DNA of 64,000 nucleotides from Halomonadaceae bacterium T82-2 (GCA_001577635.1 LSBP01000010.1:62001-126000); one strand, 5' to 3'. Positions 46,976 through 59,470 are shown, counted from the stretch's first letter. Numbers and translations: made by a program. The notes: a model not told the origin generated them from the letters alone.

Positions 46976-47339
46976 CTTCCTCCCTCGCTGTTTCTTGCAA
47001 TCCAGTCGCTCGTTTTCAGCCGGCCGTTCGATCCGTTCTTCGCCTGGTATCCCGGAATTTTCCGGTTTCGTCCCGTTTTTCGTATTGACTTTTCCCCACG
47101 AATTTTCGATGGCTCGCGGCTTGTGCACAAGTCAGCGCGGCATCCATGTTCTTGACCGCCTCTTTATTAAAAATCAATTAAATCAATGGTTTATGCTTGG
47201 TTAAAATTTGACCGATTTGTTGCCAGGCCGCTTGTCATGGCGATTCTGCGACCTTTTCGAAAGCTTATAAACAGGGTTGTCCACAGAATGTGTGGAAAAG
47301 GGGCGGGCAGGCCCGATCCTGCGCGATCGGGCCGTTCGG
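46976..47339. other. 364-bp non-coding region with AT-rich core and DnaA-box-like 9-mers
   Basis: No gene is seen. An AT-rich core (about 47160-47220) is flanked by 9-mers one mismatch from the DnaA box TTATNCACA: TTGTGCACA at 47121, TTGTCCACA at 47277 and, on the other strand, TTTTCCACA (47291-47299). The right end holds the terminator of the convergent dehydrogenase gene. Confidence 0.5.
47310..47333 (-). terminator. Hairpin terminator of the dehydrogenase gene
   Basis: GGCCCGATC and GATCGGGCC form a 9-bp stem with a 6-nt loop directly after the stop at 47340. On the minus strand a TTTT run follows about 10 bases later. Confidence 0.65.
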
Positions 47340-48221
47340 TCAGTCGTGCTGCAGACGCTTGAGCAGGGCGGACGTGTCCCAGCGGCCGCCGCCCATGGCC
47401 TGGACATCGCCATAGAACTGGTCCACCAAGGCTGCCACCGGCAGGCGGGCGCCGAGCTTGCGAGCTTCTTCCAGGCAGATGCCCAGATCCTTGCGCATCC
47501 AGTCGACAGCGAAGCCGTGATCGTACTGATCGGCGATCATGGTCCGGTGGCGGTTTTCCATCTGCCATGAGCCGGCGGCCCCCTGGGCGATCACCTCGAT
47601 GACGCGGTGACTGTCGAGTCCGGCCTTCTCGGCGAAGTGCAGGCCTTCGGCCAGACTCTGCACCAGCCCGGCGATGCAGATCTGGTTGACCATCTTGGTC
47701 ATCTGGCCCGCTCCGACGGCGCCCATCAGGGTAACCGCGCGTCCGTAGTGGGCGAGTGCCGGGCGGGCATGCTGGAAGGCGTGCTCCTCGCCGCCGCACA
47801 TGATGGTCAGTACGCCGTTCACTGCGCCCTGCTGGCCACCGGATACCGGGGCATCGATGAAGTGGGCGCCACGTTCGCGGCAGGCGTGATCGAGTTCTTC
47901 GGCGAGCTCGGCCGAAGCGGTGGTGTGGTCGACCAGGATGGCGCCGGCCTGCATGCCGGTCAGCGCTCCTTCGGGGCCGGTGGTGACCTCGCGCACGTCG
48001 TCATCGTTGCCGACGCAGACGAGGATCAGGTCGGCACTGTGTGCCGCCTCGGCGGGCGTTTCGTGCCAACTGCCGCCATGCTCATCGACCCACTGGCGGG
48101 CCTTCTCGCTGGTGCGGTTGTAGACGCGCATCTCGATGCCGGCGCGGGCCAGGTGGCCGGCCATGGGATAGCCCATGACGCCCAGGCCGATAAAGGCGGC
48201 GGTTCGGATTGTCTGGCTCAT
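47340..48221 (-). CDS. NAD(P)-dependent beta-hydroxyacid dehydrogenase (3-hydroxyisobutyrate dehydrogenase family)
   Basis: The 293-residue protein has the N-terminal Rossmann motif AFIGLGVMGYPMAGHLARAG, the substrate-binding DAPVSGGQQGAVNGVLTIMCGG, and GAGQMTKMVNQICIAG with the catalytic Lys. Candidates are 3-hydroxyisobutyrate dehydrogenase or tartronate semialdehyde reductase; context does not decide. It lies downstream of gltA on the same strand but behind a terminator-like hairpin. Confidence 0.9.
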   Translation of the reverse strand: MSQTIRTAAFIGLGVMGYPMAGHLARAGIEMRVYNRTSEKARQWVDEHGGSWHETPAEAAHSADLILVCVGNDDDVREVTTGPEGALTGMQAGAILVDHTTASAELAEELDHACRERGAHFIDAPVSGGQQGAVNGVLTIMCGGEEHAFQHARPALAHYGRAVTLMGAVGAGQMTKMVNQICIAGLVQSLAEGLHFAEKAGLDSHRVIEVIAQGAAGSWQMENRHRTMIADQYDHGFAVDWMRKDLGICLEEARKLGARLPVAALVDQFYGDVQAMGGGRWDTSALLKRLQHD

Positions 48222-48297
48222 GGAAGGGTACCTCGCAGGGAAGTTGTCTCATGCCGGGACCAGCATAGGTGAATGCCGGTCGGCGGGGCCTGACGAG

Positions 48298-48321
48298 AAA
48301 GGCCGCCTTGCGGCGGCCTTT
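48298..48321. terminator. Terminator of gltA
   Basis: AAAGGCCGCC and GGCGGCCTTT form a 10-bp perfect stem with a 4-nt loop, 12 bp after the gltA stop; a T-run ends the stem on either strand. Confidence 0.88.
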
Positions 48322-48333
48322 GAGTGGTCCTGC

Positions 48334-49623
<1,290 letters not shown>

Positions 49624-49697
49624 GATGGCCTCCTCTTTATCTCAATACCTAACGTAACTCTTTGTCTTGCCTGCAAACGGACATCAAAGGTTCGCCC

Positions 49698-49725
49698 ACT
49701 ATAGAAGCGTCCCGAGTATTGTCAA
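49698..49725 (-). promoter_or_regulatory. gltA promoter
   Basis: On the minus strand TTGACA (49725-49720) is separated by 16 bp from TATAGT (49703-49698), about 75 bp upstream of the gltA ATG. Both hexamers are close to sigma70 consensus. Confidence 0.85.
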
Positions 49726-49817
49726 TTCACCGATGGTGGCCGATGCGGCGATGCAGCAGAGGCTGGGGCGGCTTCAGAGGCTGGCTCGAGGCCGGTGTCA
49801 TGCTGCCCGGCAGCAAG

Positions 49818-49865
49818 GTTACCTTGTTACCAAGGGTAACACCAAGGTCGCAATCCGGCGGTAAC
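49818..49865. promoter_or_regulatory. GTTACC repeat cluster upstream of the sdh promoter
   Basis: Four GTTACC/GGTAAC half-sites occur: 49818-49823 and 49826-49831 (direct), 49835-49840 and 49860-49865 (inverted). The middle pair forms TGTTACC-AAG-GGTAACA, a 17-bp perfect inverted repeat. The last half-site ends 3 bp before the sdh -35, so a regulator bound here could control sdhC; the protein is unknown. Confidence 0.6.
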
Positions 49866-49868
49866 GAT

Positions 49869-49897
49869 TTGTCATGCCAGTGGCCAGTCCCTATAAT
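49869..49897 (+). promoter_or_regulatory. sdhCDAB-suc operon promoter
   Basis: TTGTCA (49869-49874), 17-bp spacer, TATAAT (49892-49897). It predicts an sdhC leader of about 130 nt, in which no strong hairpin was recognised. Confidence 0.85.
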
Positions 49898-50034
49898 CCT
49901 TATCCGCGCGACTGGCGGGAAGCGGTGACTGGTACCACCTGACTTGGCCAACCATCGCTCTTCCTCAAACCACCGCCCGCTCGACCGAGCCCGATCGGAG
50001 TCCTGGAGCGGGCCAAGAGAGTGTGTAGAGAGCC

Positions 50035-50412
50035 GTGAATAGCAAAAGACCCGTAAACCTCGACCTTTCCACGATAACGTTCCCACTCCCAGCCCTGACC
50101 TCCATTGCCCACCGTATCACCGGCGTCATTCTGTTCGTTGGCCTGATCTTCGTCTTCTGGGCACTCGACGCGTCGCTGTCTTCGCCCGAAGGCTTCGAGG
50201 CGGTCCGGGGCGCCCTCGAGCACAACTTCCTGGCCAAGCTCGTGGCCTGGGGGCTGCTCTCGGCACTGGCCTACCATTTCGTTGCAGGCATCAAGCACCT
50301 GCTGATGGATGCCGGTTACGGTGTCGATCTCGAAAACGCCTATAAGAAGTCGCAAGTCACCGTGGTGGCGAGCGCCGTTCTCGTGGTACTGGCAGGAGTC
50401 TGGGTATGGTAA
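50035..50412 (+). CDS. sdhC: Succinate dehydrogenase cytochrome b556 subunit
   Basis: The 125-residue membrane anchor begins at GTG 50035 (NSKRPVNLDLSTITFPLPALTSIAHRITGV) and has three membrane segments. SIAHRITGV and the heme-ligand His in ALAYHFVAGIKHLLMD are conserved. With SdhD it binds heme b and ubiquinone in complex II. It overlaps sdhD by 7 bp. No ATG allows a correct N-terminus. Confidence 0.95.
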   Translation: MNSKRPVNLDLSTITFPLPALTSIAHRITGVILFVGLIFVFWALDASLSSPEGFEAVRGALEHNFLAKLVAWGLLSALAYHFVAGIKHLLMDAGYGVDLENAYKKSQVTVVASAVLVVLAGVWVW

Positions 50413-50753
50413 CCAACATCACCAATTTCGGTCGCAGTGGCCTGTCGGACTGGCTGATCCAGCGTGTTTCGGCGGTGGTTCTGGCGCTTTATGCGGTCTT
50501 CATGGTCGGCTATCTGCTGTTCCATCCTGACCTGGATTACGCCACCTGGAACGGCCTGTTCGCGCAGACCTGGATGCGTATCTTCTCCCTGCTGGCCTTC
50601 GTCTCGCTGGCGGCCCATGCCTGGATCGGCCTGTGGACCGTGGTCACCGACTACATCAAGCCGACCGGCATTCGTTTCACCGTCCAAATCGCCATCATCC
50701 TCGCCATCTTCATCTTCCTGGTGTGGGGCGTACAAGTCTTGTGGGGAGCCTGA
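50406..50753 (+). CDS. sdhD: Succinate dehydrogenase membrane anchor subunit
   Basis: The 115-residue protein has three membrane segments and the family features GLSDWLIQRVSAVVLALYAVF and the heme-proximal His in SLAAHAWIGLWTVVTDY. It anchors the SdhAB dimer and contributes to the quinone site. It overlaps sdhC and ends 3 bp before sdhA. Confidence 0.95.
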   Translation: MVTNITNFGRSGLSDWLIQRVSAVVLALYAVFMVGYLLFHPDLDYATWNGLFAQTWMRIFSLLAFVSLAAHAWIGLWTVVTDYIKPTGIRFTVQIAIILAIFIFLVWGVQVLWGA

Positions 50754-50756
50754 TCC

Positions 50757-52529
50757 ATGTCCAATATGCGTAGCCTGACGTTCGACGCAATCATCATCGG
50801 CGGTGGTGGCTCCGGCCTGCGTGCCGCGCTCGAGCTGGCCAAGTCCGGCAAGAAGACCGCGGTGATCACCAAGGTCTTCCCGACCCGTTCGCACACGGTC
50901 TCGGCCCAGGGCGGCATCACCTGTGCCATCGCCTCCGCGGATCCCAACGACGACTGGCGCTGGCACATGTACGACACCGTCAAGGGCGGTGACTACATCA
51001 CCGACCAGGATGCTGCCGAGTACATGTGTTCCGAAGGTCCGAAGGCGGTCTTCGAGCTCGAGCACATGGGGCTGCCGTTCTCGCGCTTCGACAACGGCCG
51101 CATCTACCAGCGCCCGTTCGGCGGCCAGTCCAAGGAGTTCGGCAAGGGCGGCCAGGCGGCCCGTACCTGCGCCGCGGCCGACCGTACCGGTCACGCGCTG
51201 CTGCATACGCTGTATCAGAATAACCTGAAGAACAACACCGTGTTCCTCAACGAATGGTACGCGGTGGATCTGGTCAAGAACGCCAGTGGCGATGTGGTCG
51301 GCTGTATCGCCCTGTGCATCGAGACCGGTGAAGTGGTGCACATCAAGTCCAAGGCCACCGTGCTGGCGACCGGCGGTTCCGGTCGTATCTACGCGTCCAC
51401 CACCAACGCCCTGATCAACACCGGTGACGGCATCGGCATGGCGCTCCGGGCCGGCTTCTCCGTGCAGGACATGGAGATGTGGCAGTTCCACCCGACTGGC
51501 ATCTACGGCGCCGGCGTGCTGGTGACCGAGGGCTGTCGCGGCGAAGGCGGCTACCTGATCAACAAGGACGGCGAGCGCTTCATGGAGCGCTATGCGCCGA
51601 ACGCCAAGGACCTGGCCGGTCGTGACGTGGTCGCGCGTTCCATGGTCATGGAGATCCTCGAAGGACGTGGCTGCGGCGAGAACGGCGATCACGTGCTGCT
51701 CAAGCTCGACCATCTGGGCGAGGACGTCCTCAGCAAGCGCCTGCCGGGTATCGTCGAGCTGGCCAAGACCTTCGCTCACGTCGACCCGGTCAAGGAGCCG
51801 ATCCCGGTCGTGCCGACCTGCCACTACATGATGGGCGGTCTGGCGACGAACGTGAACGGCCAGGTCATCGTCCAGGACGGCGACGGCAACGATCAGATCG
51901 TCAACGGCCTCTTCGCCTGCGGTGAAGCGGCCTGTGTCTCGGTGCACGGTGCCAACCGACTGGGCGGTAACTCGCTGCTCGACTTGGTGGTGTTCGGTCG
52001 CGCCGCCGGCATGTACATCGAAAGCGCGCTGAACGAAGGGGTGGAGTACCTGGACGCGGCCGAATCCGACGTCGAGCAGGCCCTGTCCCGCCTGAATCGC
52101 TGGAACGAGTCGAACGGTGGCGAGTCCGTGCCGGAGCTGCGTGCCGAGCTGCAGGAAACCATGCAGAAGTCGTTCGGCGTGTTCCGCCAGGAAGACCACA
52201 TGCAGGAAGGCGTCAAGAAGGTGGCCGAGCTGCGCGAGCGCATCGCCAACGCGCACCTGGGCGACAAGTCCAACGCCTTCAACACGGCCCGCATCGAGGC
52301 GCTCGAGCTCGACAACCTGCTCGAGGTGGCCGAGGCGACCGCCATCTCGGCGCTGGAGCGCAAGGAGAGCCGCGGTGCGCATTCCCGCTACGACTATCCG
52401 GACCGCGACGACGTCAACTGGCTGAAGCACTCCATGTACTTCCCGGTCGAGAAGAAGCTGGGCAAGCGTGACGTGAACTTCCAGCCCAAGACCCTCGACA
52501 CCTTCGAGCCGAAAGTCCGGACTTACTAA
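50757..52529 (+). CDS. sdhA: Succinate dehydrogenase flavoprotein subunit
   Basis: The 590-residue protein binds FAD covalently and oxidises succinate to fumarate. It has the dinucleotide motif [14 protein letters not shown], the flavinylated His in [11 protein letters not shown] (His46), the HPTG catalytic segment [12 protein letters not shown], a catalytic Arg region GRDVVARSM, and [18 protein letters not shown]. Length and motifs are normal. Confidence 0.98.
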   Translation: MSNMRSLTFDAIIIGGGGSGLRAALELAKSGKKTAVITKVFPTRSHTVSAQGGITCAIASADPNDDWRWHMYDTVKGGDYITDQDAAEYMCSEGPKAVFELEHMGLPFSRFDNGRIYQRPFGGQSKEFGKGGQAARTCAAADRTGHALLHTLYQNNLKNNTVFLNEWYAVDLVKNASGDVVGCIALCIETGEVVHIKSKATVLATGGSGRIYASTTNALINTGDGIGMALRAGFSVQDMEMWQFHPTGIYGAGVLVTEGCRGEGGYLINKDGERFMERYAPNAKDLAGRDVVARSMVMEILEGRGCGENGDHVLLKLDHLGEDVLSKRLPGIVELAKTFAHVDPVKEPIPVVPTCHYMMGGLATNVNGQVIVQDGDGNDQIVNGLFACGEAACVSVHGANRLGGNSLLDLVVFGRAAGMYIESALNEGVEYLDAAESDVEQALSRLNRWNESNGGESVPELRAELQETMQKSFGVFRQEDHMQEGVKKVAELRERIANAHLGDKSNAFNTARIEALELDNLLEVAEATAISALERKESRGAHSRYDYPDRDDVNWLKHSMYFPVEKKLGKRDVNFQPKTLDTFEPKVRTY

Positions 52530-52540
52530 GGGGAGCACCG

Positions 52541-53251
52541 ATGTCCATGCTTCAGGTATCCATATACCGCTACAACCCGGAAACCGACTCCGCACCGTAC
52601 ATGCAGGAGTTCCAGGTGGACACTCAGGGCCGCAACCTGATGGTCCTGAACGTTCTCGAGATGATCAAGCAGCAGGACAGCTCGATGGCCTATCGCCGCA
52701 GCTGCCGCGAAGGGGTCTGCGGGTCCGACGGGATGAACATGAACGGCACCAACGGGCTTGCCTGCATCACCGCACTGTCGGATGTGGTCAAGAACAACAA
52801 GCTGGTGCTACGCCCGTTGCCGGGGCTGCCGGTCATTCGTGACCTGGTCGTCGACATGGGGATCTTCTACAAGCAGTACGAGCGCATCCAGCCGTACCTG
52901 CAGAACGACGCCACCCCGCCGGCCATCGAGCGCCTGCAGTCACCGGAGGATCGCGACAAGCTCGACGGTCTCTACGAGTGCATCCTGTGTGCCTGCTGCT
53001 CGACCTCCTGCCCGTCGTTCTGGTGGAATCCGGACAAGTTCGTCGGGCCGGCCGGCCTGCTGCAGGCCTACCGCTTCCTGGCGGATTCCCGCGATACCGC
53101 GACTCGCGAGCGTCTGTCCGAGCTCGAGGATCCGTTCAGCGTGTTCCGTTGCCGCGGCATCATGAATTGCGTGGCGGTGTGTCCCAAGGGGCTGAACCCC
53201 ACCCGCGCGATCGGCAAGATTCGCGAGCTTTTGCTGGCGAACGCCACTTAA
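52541..53251 (+). CDS. sdhB: Succinate dehydrogenase iron-sulfur subunit
   Basis: The 236-residue protein carries electrons from FAD to quinone through three clusters: 2Fe-2S (CREGVCGSDGMNMNG with a later Cys in LACIT), 4Fe-4S (CILCACCSTSCPSFWW) and 3Fe-4S (CRGIMNCVAVCPKGLNP). It starts 11 bp after sdhA with AAGGGGAG as ribosome site. Confidence 0.98.
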   Translation: MSMLQVSIYRYNPETDSAPYMQEFQVDTQGRNLMVLNVLEMIKQQDSSMAYRRSCREGVCGSDGMNMNGTNGLACITALSDVVKNNKLVLRPLPGLPVIRDLVVDMGIFYKQYERIQPYLQNDATPPAIERLQSPEDRDKLDGLYECILCACCSTSCPSFWWNPDKFVGPAGLLQAYRFLADSRDTATRERLSELEDPFSVFRCRGIMNCVAVCPKGLNPTRAIGKIRELLLANAT

Positions 53252-53331
53252 ACCGGGGTTCATGGCTTGTTATCATTACCCCCTGTTCCCGGGCGCGGCA
53301 ATGTGTCGCGGCTGGGAGCCGGTCCAGGCGT

Positions 53332-53362
53332 CAAGAGCCGGTGTCAGGGGCACCGGCTCTTG
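53332..53362 (+). promoter_or_regulatory. Long hairpin between sdhB and sucA
   Basis: CAAGAGCCGGTG and CACCGGCTCTTG form a 12-bp perfect stem with a 7-nt loop. No T-tract follows (ACGATCAAAG), so it is more likely an mRNA processing, stability or attenuation element than a full terminator. The whole sdhB-sucA gap is 266 bp without a gene; a separate suc promoter could lie after the hairpin. Confidence 0.6.
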
Positions 53363-53517
53363 ACGATCAAAGCCGCCGAAACTCTTGGACGACACTCGTT
53401 CACGCAGAGCGGGTCCAGTCAGTGCAAGTCTCGCTCTCGTTAGAGCAAAGAGTGACGCCGGAGCCCAAGCGCAACTCCGGCGCCGACACCACCCCATCAG
53501 TGCAGGGTGACCGAAAG

Positions 53518-56352
53518 ATGCAAGAAGGCATAATGGAGTTGATGTGGCGCACCTCCCATGTGAGCGGCGGCAACGCTCACTATGTGGAAGCGCTGTACGA
53601 GCAGTACCTCGTCGATCCCAACGCAGTCCCGGACGAATGGCGTAACTACTTCGACACGTTACCCCGGCCGGAAGGCAGCCCCTCTCACGATATTCCCCTC
53701 AGCCCGATCCGCGATCAGTTCTACCAGCTGGCCCAGCAGCGCCGCAACGGTGCCGCCGCTCCGGCCACCGAAAGCGGCGAGAGCAAGAAGCAGGTCAAGG
53801 TCCTTCAGCTGATCAATGCCTATCGCTTCCGCGGCCACCAGAAGGCCGACATCGATCCGCTCGATCTGCGCAACCCGGTGCCGGTCCCCGATCTCGACCT
53901 GGCCTTCCACCAGCTGTCCCAGGCGGACATGGACACCGAGTTCCAGACCGGTTCGCTGTTCCTGGGCAAGGACAAGGCACCGCTCAAGGAAATCGTCGAG
54001 GCGCTGGAGCGGACGTACTGCCGGAGCATCGGCTGCGAGTTCATGCATATCGTGGATACCGAGGAAAAGCGCTGGCTGCAGCAGCGTTTCGAATCGGTAC
54101 GCTCCGCCCCCAGGTACAGCGACGAGGTCCGTCGGCATGTGCTGGAGCGCCTTACCGCGGCGGAAGGGCTCGAAAGCTATCTGGCGTCCAAGTATCCGGG
54201 CACCAAGCGCTTCGGCCTGGAAGGCGGCGAGACCTTCATCCCCATGATGGATGAACTCATCCAGCGTTCCGGTGGCTACGGCACCAAGGAAGTGGTCATC
54301 GGCATGGCCCACCGCGGTCGCCTCAACCTGCTGGTCAATATCCTCGGCAAGAGCCCCTCGGAGCTGATCGACGAGTTCGACGGCAAGAAACTGATCGAGA
54401 AGGGCTCCGGGGACGTCAAGTACCACCAGGGCTTCAGCTCCAACGTCATGACGCCGGGCGGCGAGGTGCACCTGGCACTGGCCTTCAACCCGTCGCACCT
54501 GGAGATCGTCTCGCCGGTGGTGGAAGGCTCCGTGCGGGCCCGCCAGGATCGGCGCGAGGATACCAAGGGCGACAAGGTGCTGCCGATCAACGTCCACGGC
54601 GATGCCGCCTTTGCCGGGCAGGGCGTGGTCATGGAAACCTTCCAGATGTCGCAGACCCGCGGTTACCGGACCGGTGGCACGCTGCACATCGTGATCAACA
54701 ACCAGGTCGGCTTTACCACCTCGAACCCGCAGGATTCGCGCTCCACCGAGTACTGCACCGACATCGCCAAGATGGTTCAGGCGCCGATCTTCCACGTCAA
54801 CGGCGATGACGCCGACGCGGTGATCCATGCTGCTCAGGTGGCGCTCGACTATCGTCAGCAGTTCCACAAGGACGTCGTTATCGACCTGGTCTGCTACCGG
54901 CGCCGAGGCCACAACGAGGCCGACGAGCCGTCCGGCACCCAGCCGATGATGTACAGCAAGATCAAGTCGCACAAGACCTCGCGCGCCCTGTACGCCGAGC
55001 GTCTGATCGCGGAAGGGCTGATCAGCGAGGATCAGGCCAAGGAGTACGTCGAGACCTATCGGAATGACCTGTCGGCCGGCAACCATGTGGCCAACGCCCT
55101 GGTCAAGGAGCCCAACACGGAGCTCTTCGTCGACTGGACGCCCTATCTGGGTCACGAATGGACCGGCGACGCGGACACGTCCTTCGACATGAAGCGCATG
55201 CAACAGATTGCCGCGCGCATGTGCGAGATACCCGACGGGGTCCAGGTCCAGCGTCAGGTCAGCAAGATCTACGAGGACCGCCGCAAGATGCTGGCCGGCG
55301 GCATGGCGCTCAACTGGGGCTTCGCCGAAACCCTGGCCTACGCCACGCTGCTTGACCAGGGACACCCGATTCGCCTGACCGGCCAGGACTCCGGGCGTGG
55401 CACCTTCTCGCATCGCCATGCGGTGGTGCACAACCAGAAGGACGGCAGCACCTACGTGCCGCTCGAGCATATCCGTGACGGGCAGCCGCGCTTCACCATC
55501 CACGACTCCTTCCTGTCCGAAGAGGCGGTGCTGGCGTTCGAGTACGGCTACGCTACCACCATGCCCAACGCGCTGATCATCTGGGAGGCGCAGTTCGGCG
55601 ACTTCTTCAACGGCGCCCAGGTCGTGGTCGACCAGTTCATCTCCTCGGGCGAGTCCAAGTGGGGGCGGCTGTGCGGACTGACCCTGCTGCTGCCGCACGG
55701 CTACGAGGGGCAGGGGCCGGAGCACTCCTCGGCGCGGCTCGAACGCTTCCTGCAGCTGTGCGCCGAGCACAACATGCAGGTCTGCGTGCCGACCACGCCG
55801 GCGCAGATCTTCCATCTGCTGCGCCGCCAGGTGATTCGCCCGCTGCGCAAGCCGCTGGTGATCATGTCGCCGAAGAGCCTGCTGCGCCACAAGGAAGCGA
55901 CCTCGAGCCTGGACGAACTGGCCAACGGCCGCTTCAACATGGTGCTGCCGGACCAGGGCAAGCTGGACCCCGAGAAGGTCAAGCGCGTGGTGCTGTGCGC
56001 CGGCAAGGTGTATTACGACCTGGCCGCCTATCGGGCCGAGAACGAGCGCGACGACACGGCCATCGTGCGCGTCGAACAGCTCTATCCCTTCCCCAAGGAA
56101 GAGCTCTATGAGGCGCTCAAGGACTTCACCAACCTCGAGCAGGTGGTGTGGTGTCAGGAAGAGCCGCTCAACCAGGGGGCCTGGTACCAGAGTCAGCACC
56201 ACATGCGTGTCGTTGCCGACATGCTGGTGGATGGCCTGGGTCGCGGGCTCAAGTTTGCCGGTCGTCCGGCATCGGCCGCACCGGCCGCCGGCTACATGTC
56301 CGTGCATGTGGAACAACAGCGCCAACTGGTGGATGACGCCTTCAACGCCTGA
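53518..56352 (+). CDS. sucA: 2-oxoglutarate dehydrogenase E1 component
   Basis: This thiamine diphosphate enzyme decarboxylates 2-oxoglutarate and transfers succinyl to the E2 lipoyl group. The 944-residue product has the N-terminal E2-interacting segment (MWRTSHVSGGNAHYVEALYEQYL), VKVLQLINAYRFRGHQKADIDPL, EFMHIVDTEEKRWLQQRFE, the ThDP motif region GDAAFAGQGVVMETFQMSQTRGYRTGGTLHIVINNQ, and LTGQDSGRGTFSHRHAV. ATG 53518 matches E1o N-termini better than ATG 53533. Confidence 0.97.
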   Translation: MQEGIMELMWRTSHVSGGNAHYVEALYEQYLVDPNAVPDEWRNYFDTLPRPEGSPSHDIPLSPIRDQFYQLAQQRRNGAAAPATESGESKKQVKVLQLINAYRFRGHQKADIDPLDLRNPVPVPDLDLAFHQLSQADMDTEFQTGSLFLGKDKAPLKEIVEALERTYCRSIGCEFMHIVDTEEKRWLQQRFESVRSAPRYSDEVRRHVLERLTAAEGLESYLASKYPGTKRFGLEGGETFIPMMDELIQRSGGYGTKEVVIGMAHRGRLNLLVNILGKSPSELIDEFDGKKLIEKGSGDVKYHQGFSSNVMTPGGEVHLALAFNPSHLEIVSPVVEGSVRARQDRREDTKGDKVLPINVHGDAAFAGQGVVMETFQMSQTRGYRTGGTLHIVINNQVGFTTSNPQDSRSTEYCTDIAKMVQAPIFHVNGDDADAVIHAAQVALDYRQQFHKDVVIDLVCYRRRGHNEADEPSGTQPMMYSKIKSHKTSRALYAERLIAEGLISEDQAKEYVETYRNDLSAGNHVANALVKEPNTELFVDWTPYLGHEWTGDADTSFDMKRMQQIAARMCEIPDGVQVQRQVSKIYEDRRKMLAGGMALNWGFAETLAYATLLDQGHPIRLTGQDSGRGTFSHRHAVVHNQKDGSTYVPLEHIRDGQPRFTIHDSFLSEEAVLAFEYGYATTMPNALIIWEAQFGDFFNGAQVVVDQFISSGESKWGRLCGLTLLLPHGYEGQGPEHSSARLERFLQLCAEHNMQVCVPTTPAQIFHLLRRQVIRPLRKPLVIMSPKSLLRHKEATSSLDELANGRFNMVLPDQGKLDPEKVKRVVLCAGKVYYDLAAYRAENERDDTAIVRVEQLYPFPKEELYEALKDFTNLEQVVWCQEEPLNQGAWYQSQHHMRVVADMLVDGLGRGLKFAGRPASAAPAAGYMSVHVEQQRQLVDDAFNA

Positions 56353-56393
56353 GGCGTCGCGACCGACGAGAGAGAACACACTAAGGAAACGAA

Positions 56394-57971
56394 ATGGCTA
56401 CCGAGATCAAAGCGCCCAGTTTTCCGGAATCCGTCGCCGAGGGCACGGTTGCCGCCTGGCACAAGAAGCCCGGCGATAGCGTCGAGCGCGACGAGTTGAT
56501 CGTCGAGATCGAGACCGACAAGGTCGTCCTCGAGGTGGTGGCGCCGGAGGCGGGCACGCTGTCGGAAATCAAGGTCGAGGAAGGCGAGACCTGCGAATCC
56601 GAACAGGTGCTGGGCATGCTGGGAGCGGCCGACGCATCGGCCGGTCAGGAGAAGAAGGCCGATAGCGGCGACGCGCAGCCGGCCGACAAGGATCAGGCAG
56701 CCAAGGCCGAGGCGCCGGCCGCGTCCGGCAAGCAGCACGACGTCAAGGCACCGTCCTTCCCCGAGTCCGTGCAGGAAGGCACTGTGGCGACCTGGCACAA
56801 GAAGGTCGGAGAAGCGGTCAAGCGCGATGAAGTGCTGGCGGACATCGAGACCGACAAGGTGGTTCTCGAGGTCGTGGCGCCGGCCGACGGTGCACTGGCC
56901 GAGATCAAGGCCGAGGAAGGAGAGCAGGTTACCTCCGAGCAGCTGCTGGCCGTCTTCGCCGAGGGCGCCGGTGGCGACGCCTCCGGTGGCGCGAGCGAGT
57001 CCGCCGGCAACGAGTCCAGTGAGTCCGCAGCTGGCGAAGAACGCGACGAGAAAGTCGGTGACAAGATTCTCGCCCCGGCCGCGCGCAAGCTGGTTGCCGA
57101 GAACGACCTCGACGTTGCCAAGATCGAAGGCACCGGCAAGGGCGGCCGCATCCTCAAGGAAGACGTCCAGAAGGCCATCAAGTCGGGCTCCGCGAAGAAG
57201 TCCGCCGCGCCGGCCGCCCAGAGCAGCGTCGCCAAGGCCGCCGCCGCGCCGGCTCCGGCGGTCGAAGGCGAGCGCCCCGAGAAGCGCGTGCCGATGAGCC
57301 GTCTGCGTCAGACCATCGCCAAGCGTCTGGTCCAGGCTCAGCAGACCGCGGCGATGCTCACCACCTACAACGAGGTGGACATGAGCGCGGTGATGGCGCT
57401 GCGTGCTCAGTACAAGGACACCTTCCTGAAGGCCCACGACACCAAGCTCGGTTTCATGGGCTTCTTCGTCAAGGCGGCCACCGAGGCGCTCAAGCGCTTC
57501 CCGGACGTCAACGCCTCCATCGACGGTACCGACATCGTCTACCATGGCTACCAGGACATCGGCGTGGCCGTGTCTACCGACCGCGGTCTGGTCGTGCCGG
57601 TACTGCGTGATACCGACAGCATGAAGCTGGCGGACGTCGAGAAGACCATCGTCGACTTCGGCAAGCGGGCCCGTGACGGCAAGCTTGGCATCGATGAAAT
57701 GCAGGGCGGCACCTTCACCATCACCAACGGCGGCATCTTCGGTTCACTGATGTCGACGCCGATCCTCAATCCGCCGCAGACGGCGATCCTGGGCATGCAC
57801 AAGATTCAGGAGCGCCCCATGGCCGTCAACGGCAAGGTCGAGATCCGGCCGATGATGTATCTGGCCGTGTCCTACGATCACCGCATGATCGATGGCAAGG
57901 ATGCGGTGCAGTTCCTGGTCACGATCAAGGAGCTGCTCGAGGATCCGGCACGCCTGCTGCTGGACGTTTGA
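56394..57971 (+). CDS. sucB: Dihydrolipoamide succinyltransferase (2-oxoglutarate dehydrogenase E2) with two lipoyl domains
   Basis: The 525-residue protein has lipoyl domain 1 (about 3-77, lipoyl-Lys K43 in ETDKVVLEV), an Ala/acid-rich linker, lipoyl domain 2 (about 116-192, K155 in a second ETDKVVLEV), another linker, an E3-binding domain (about 223-260, [14 protein letters not shown] ... GRILKEDVQ) and the acyltransferase core (about 295-525) with catalytic [10 protein letters not shown] (His496, Asp500). Well-known E2o proteins such as E. coli SucB have one lipoyl domain, so the duplication is notable. Both domains keep the lipoylation site. It starts 41 bp after sucA. Confidence 0.96.
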   Translation: MATEIKAPSFPESVAEGTVAAWHKKPGDSVERDELIVEIETDKVVLEVVAPEAGTLSEIKVEEGETCESEQVLGMLGAADASAGQEKKADSGDAQPADKDQAAKAEAPAASGKQHDVKAPSFPESVQEGTVATWHKKVGEAVKRDEVLADIETDKVVLEVVAPADGALAEIKAEEGEQVTSEQLLAVFAEGAGGDASGGASESAGNESSESAAGEERDEKVGDKILAPAARKLVAENDLDVAKIEGTGKGGRILKEDVQKAIKSGSAKKSAAPAAQSSVAKAAAAPAPAVEGERPEKRVPMSRLRQTIAKRLVQAQQTAAMLTTYNEVDMSAVMALRAQYKDTFLKAHDTKLGFMGFFVKAATEALKRFPDVNASIDGTDIVYHGYQDIGVAVSTDRGLVVPVLRDTDSMKLADVEKTIVDFGKRARDGKLGIDEMQGGTFTITNGGIFGSLMSTPILNPPQTAILGMHKIQERPMAVNGKVEIRPMMYLAVSYDHRMIDGKDAVQFLVTIKELLEDPARLLLDV

Positions 57972-57991
57972 TTCGCCGCCAAGCCAACTAG

Positions 57992-59449
<1,458 letters not shown>

Positions 59450-59470
59450 CGATCGTCGCTGTAAACCCGC

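Noticed and set aside
46793-47128. A minus-strand ORF over the two tRNAs
   Set aside because: It reads through both tRNA genes in antisense; such ORFs are a common annotation error.
46976-47339. Chromosomal origin of replication
   Set aside because: Only imperfect DnaA boxes are present and no dnaA, dnaN, gidA or parAB gene is near; kept only as a DnaA-box-like finding.
52978-53517. Extended N-terminus for sucA through sdhB
   Set aside because: The frame is open but overlaps sdhB in another frame; E1o N-terminal homology begins at ATG 53518.
53659-56379. A 906-codon minus-strand frame opposite sucA
   Set aside because: Antisense shadow; sucA on the plus strand is unambiguous.
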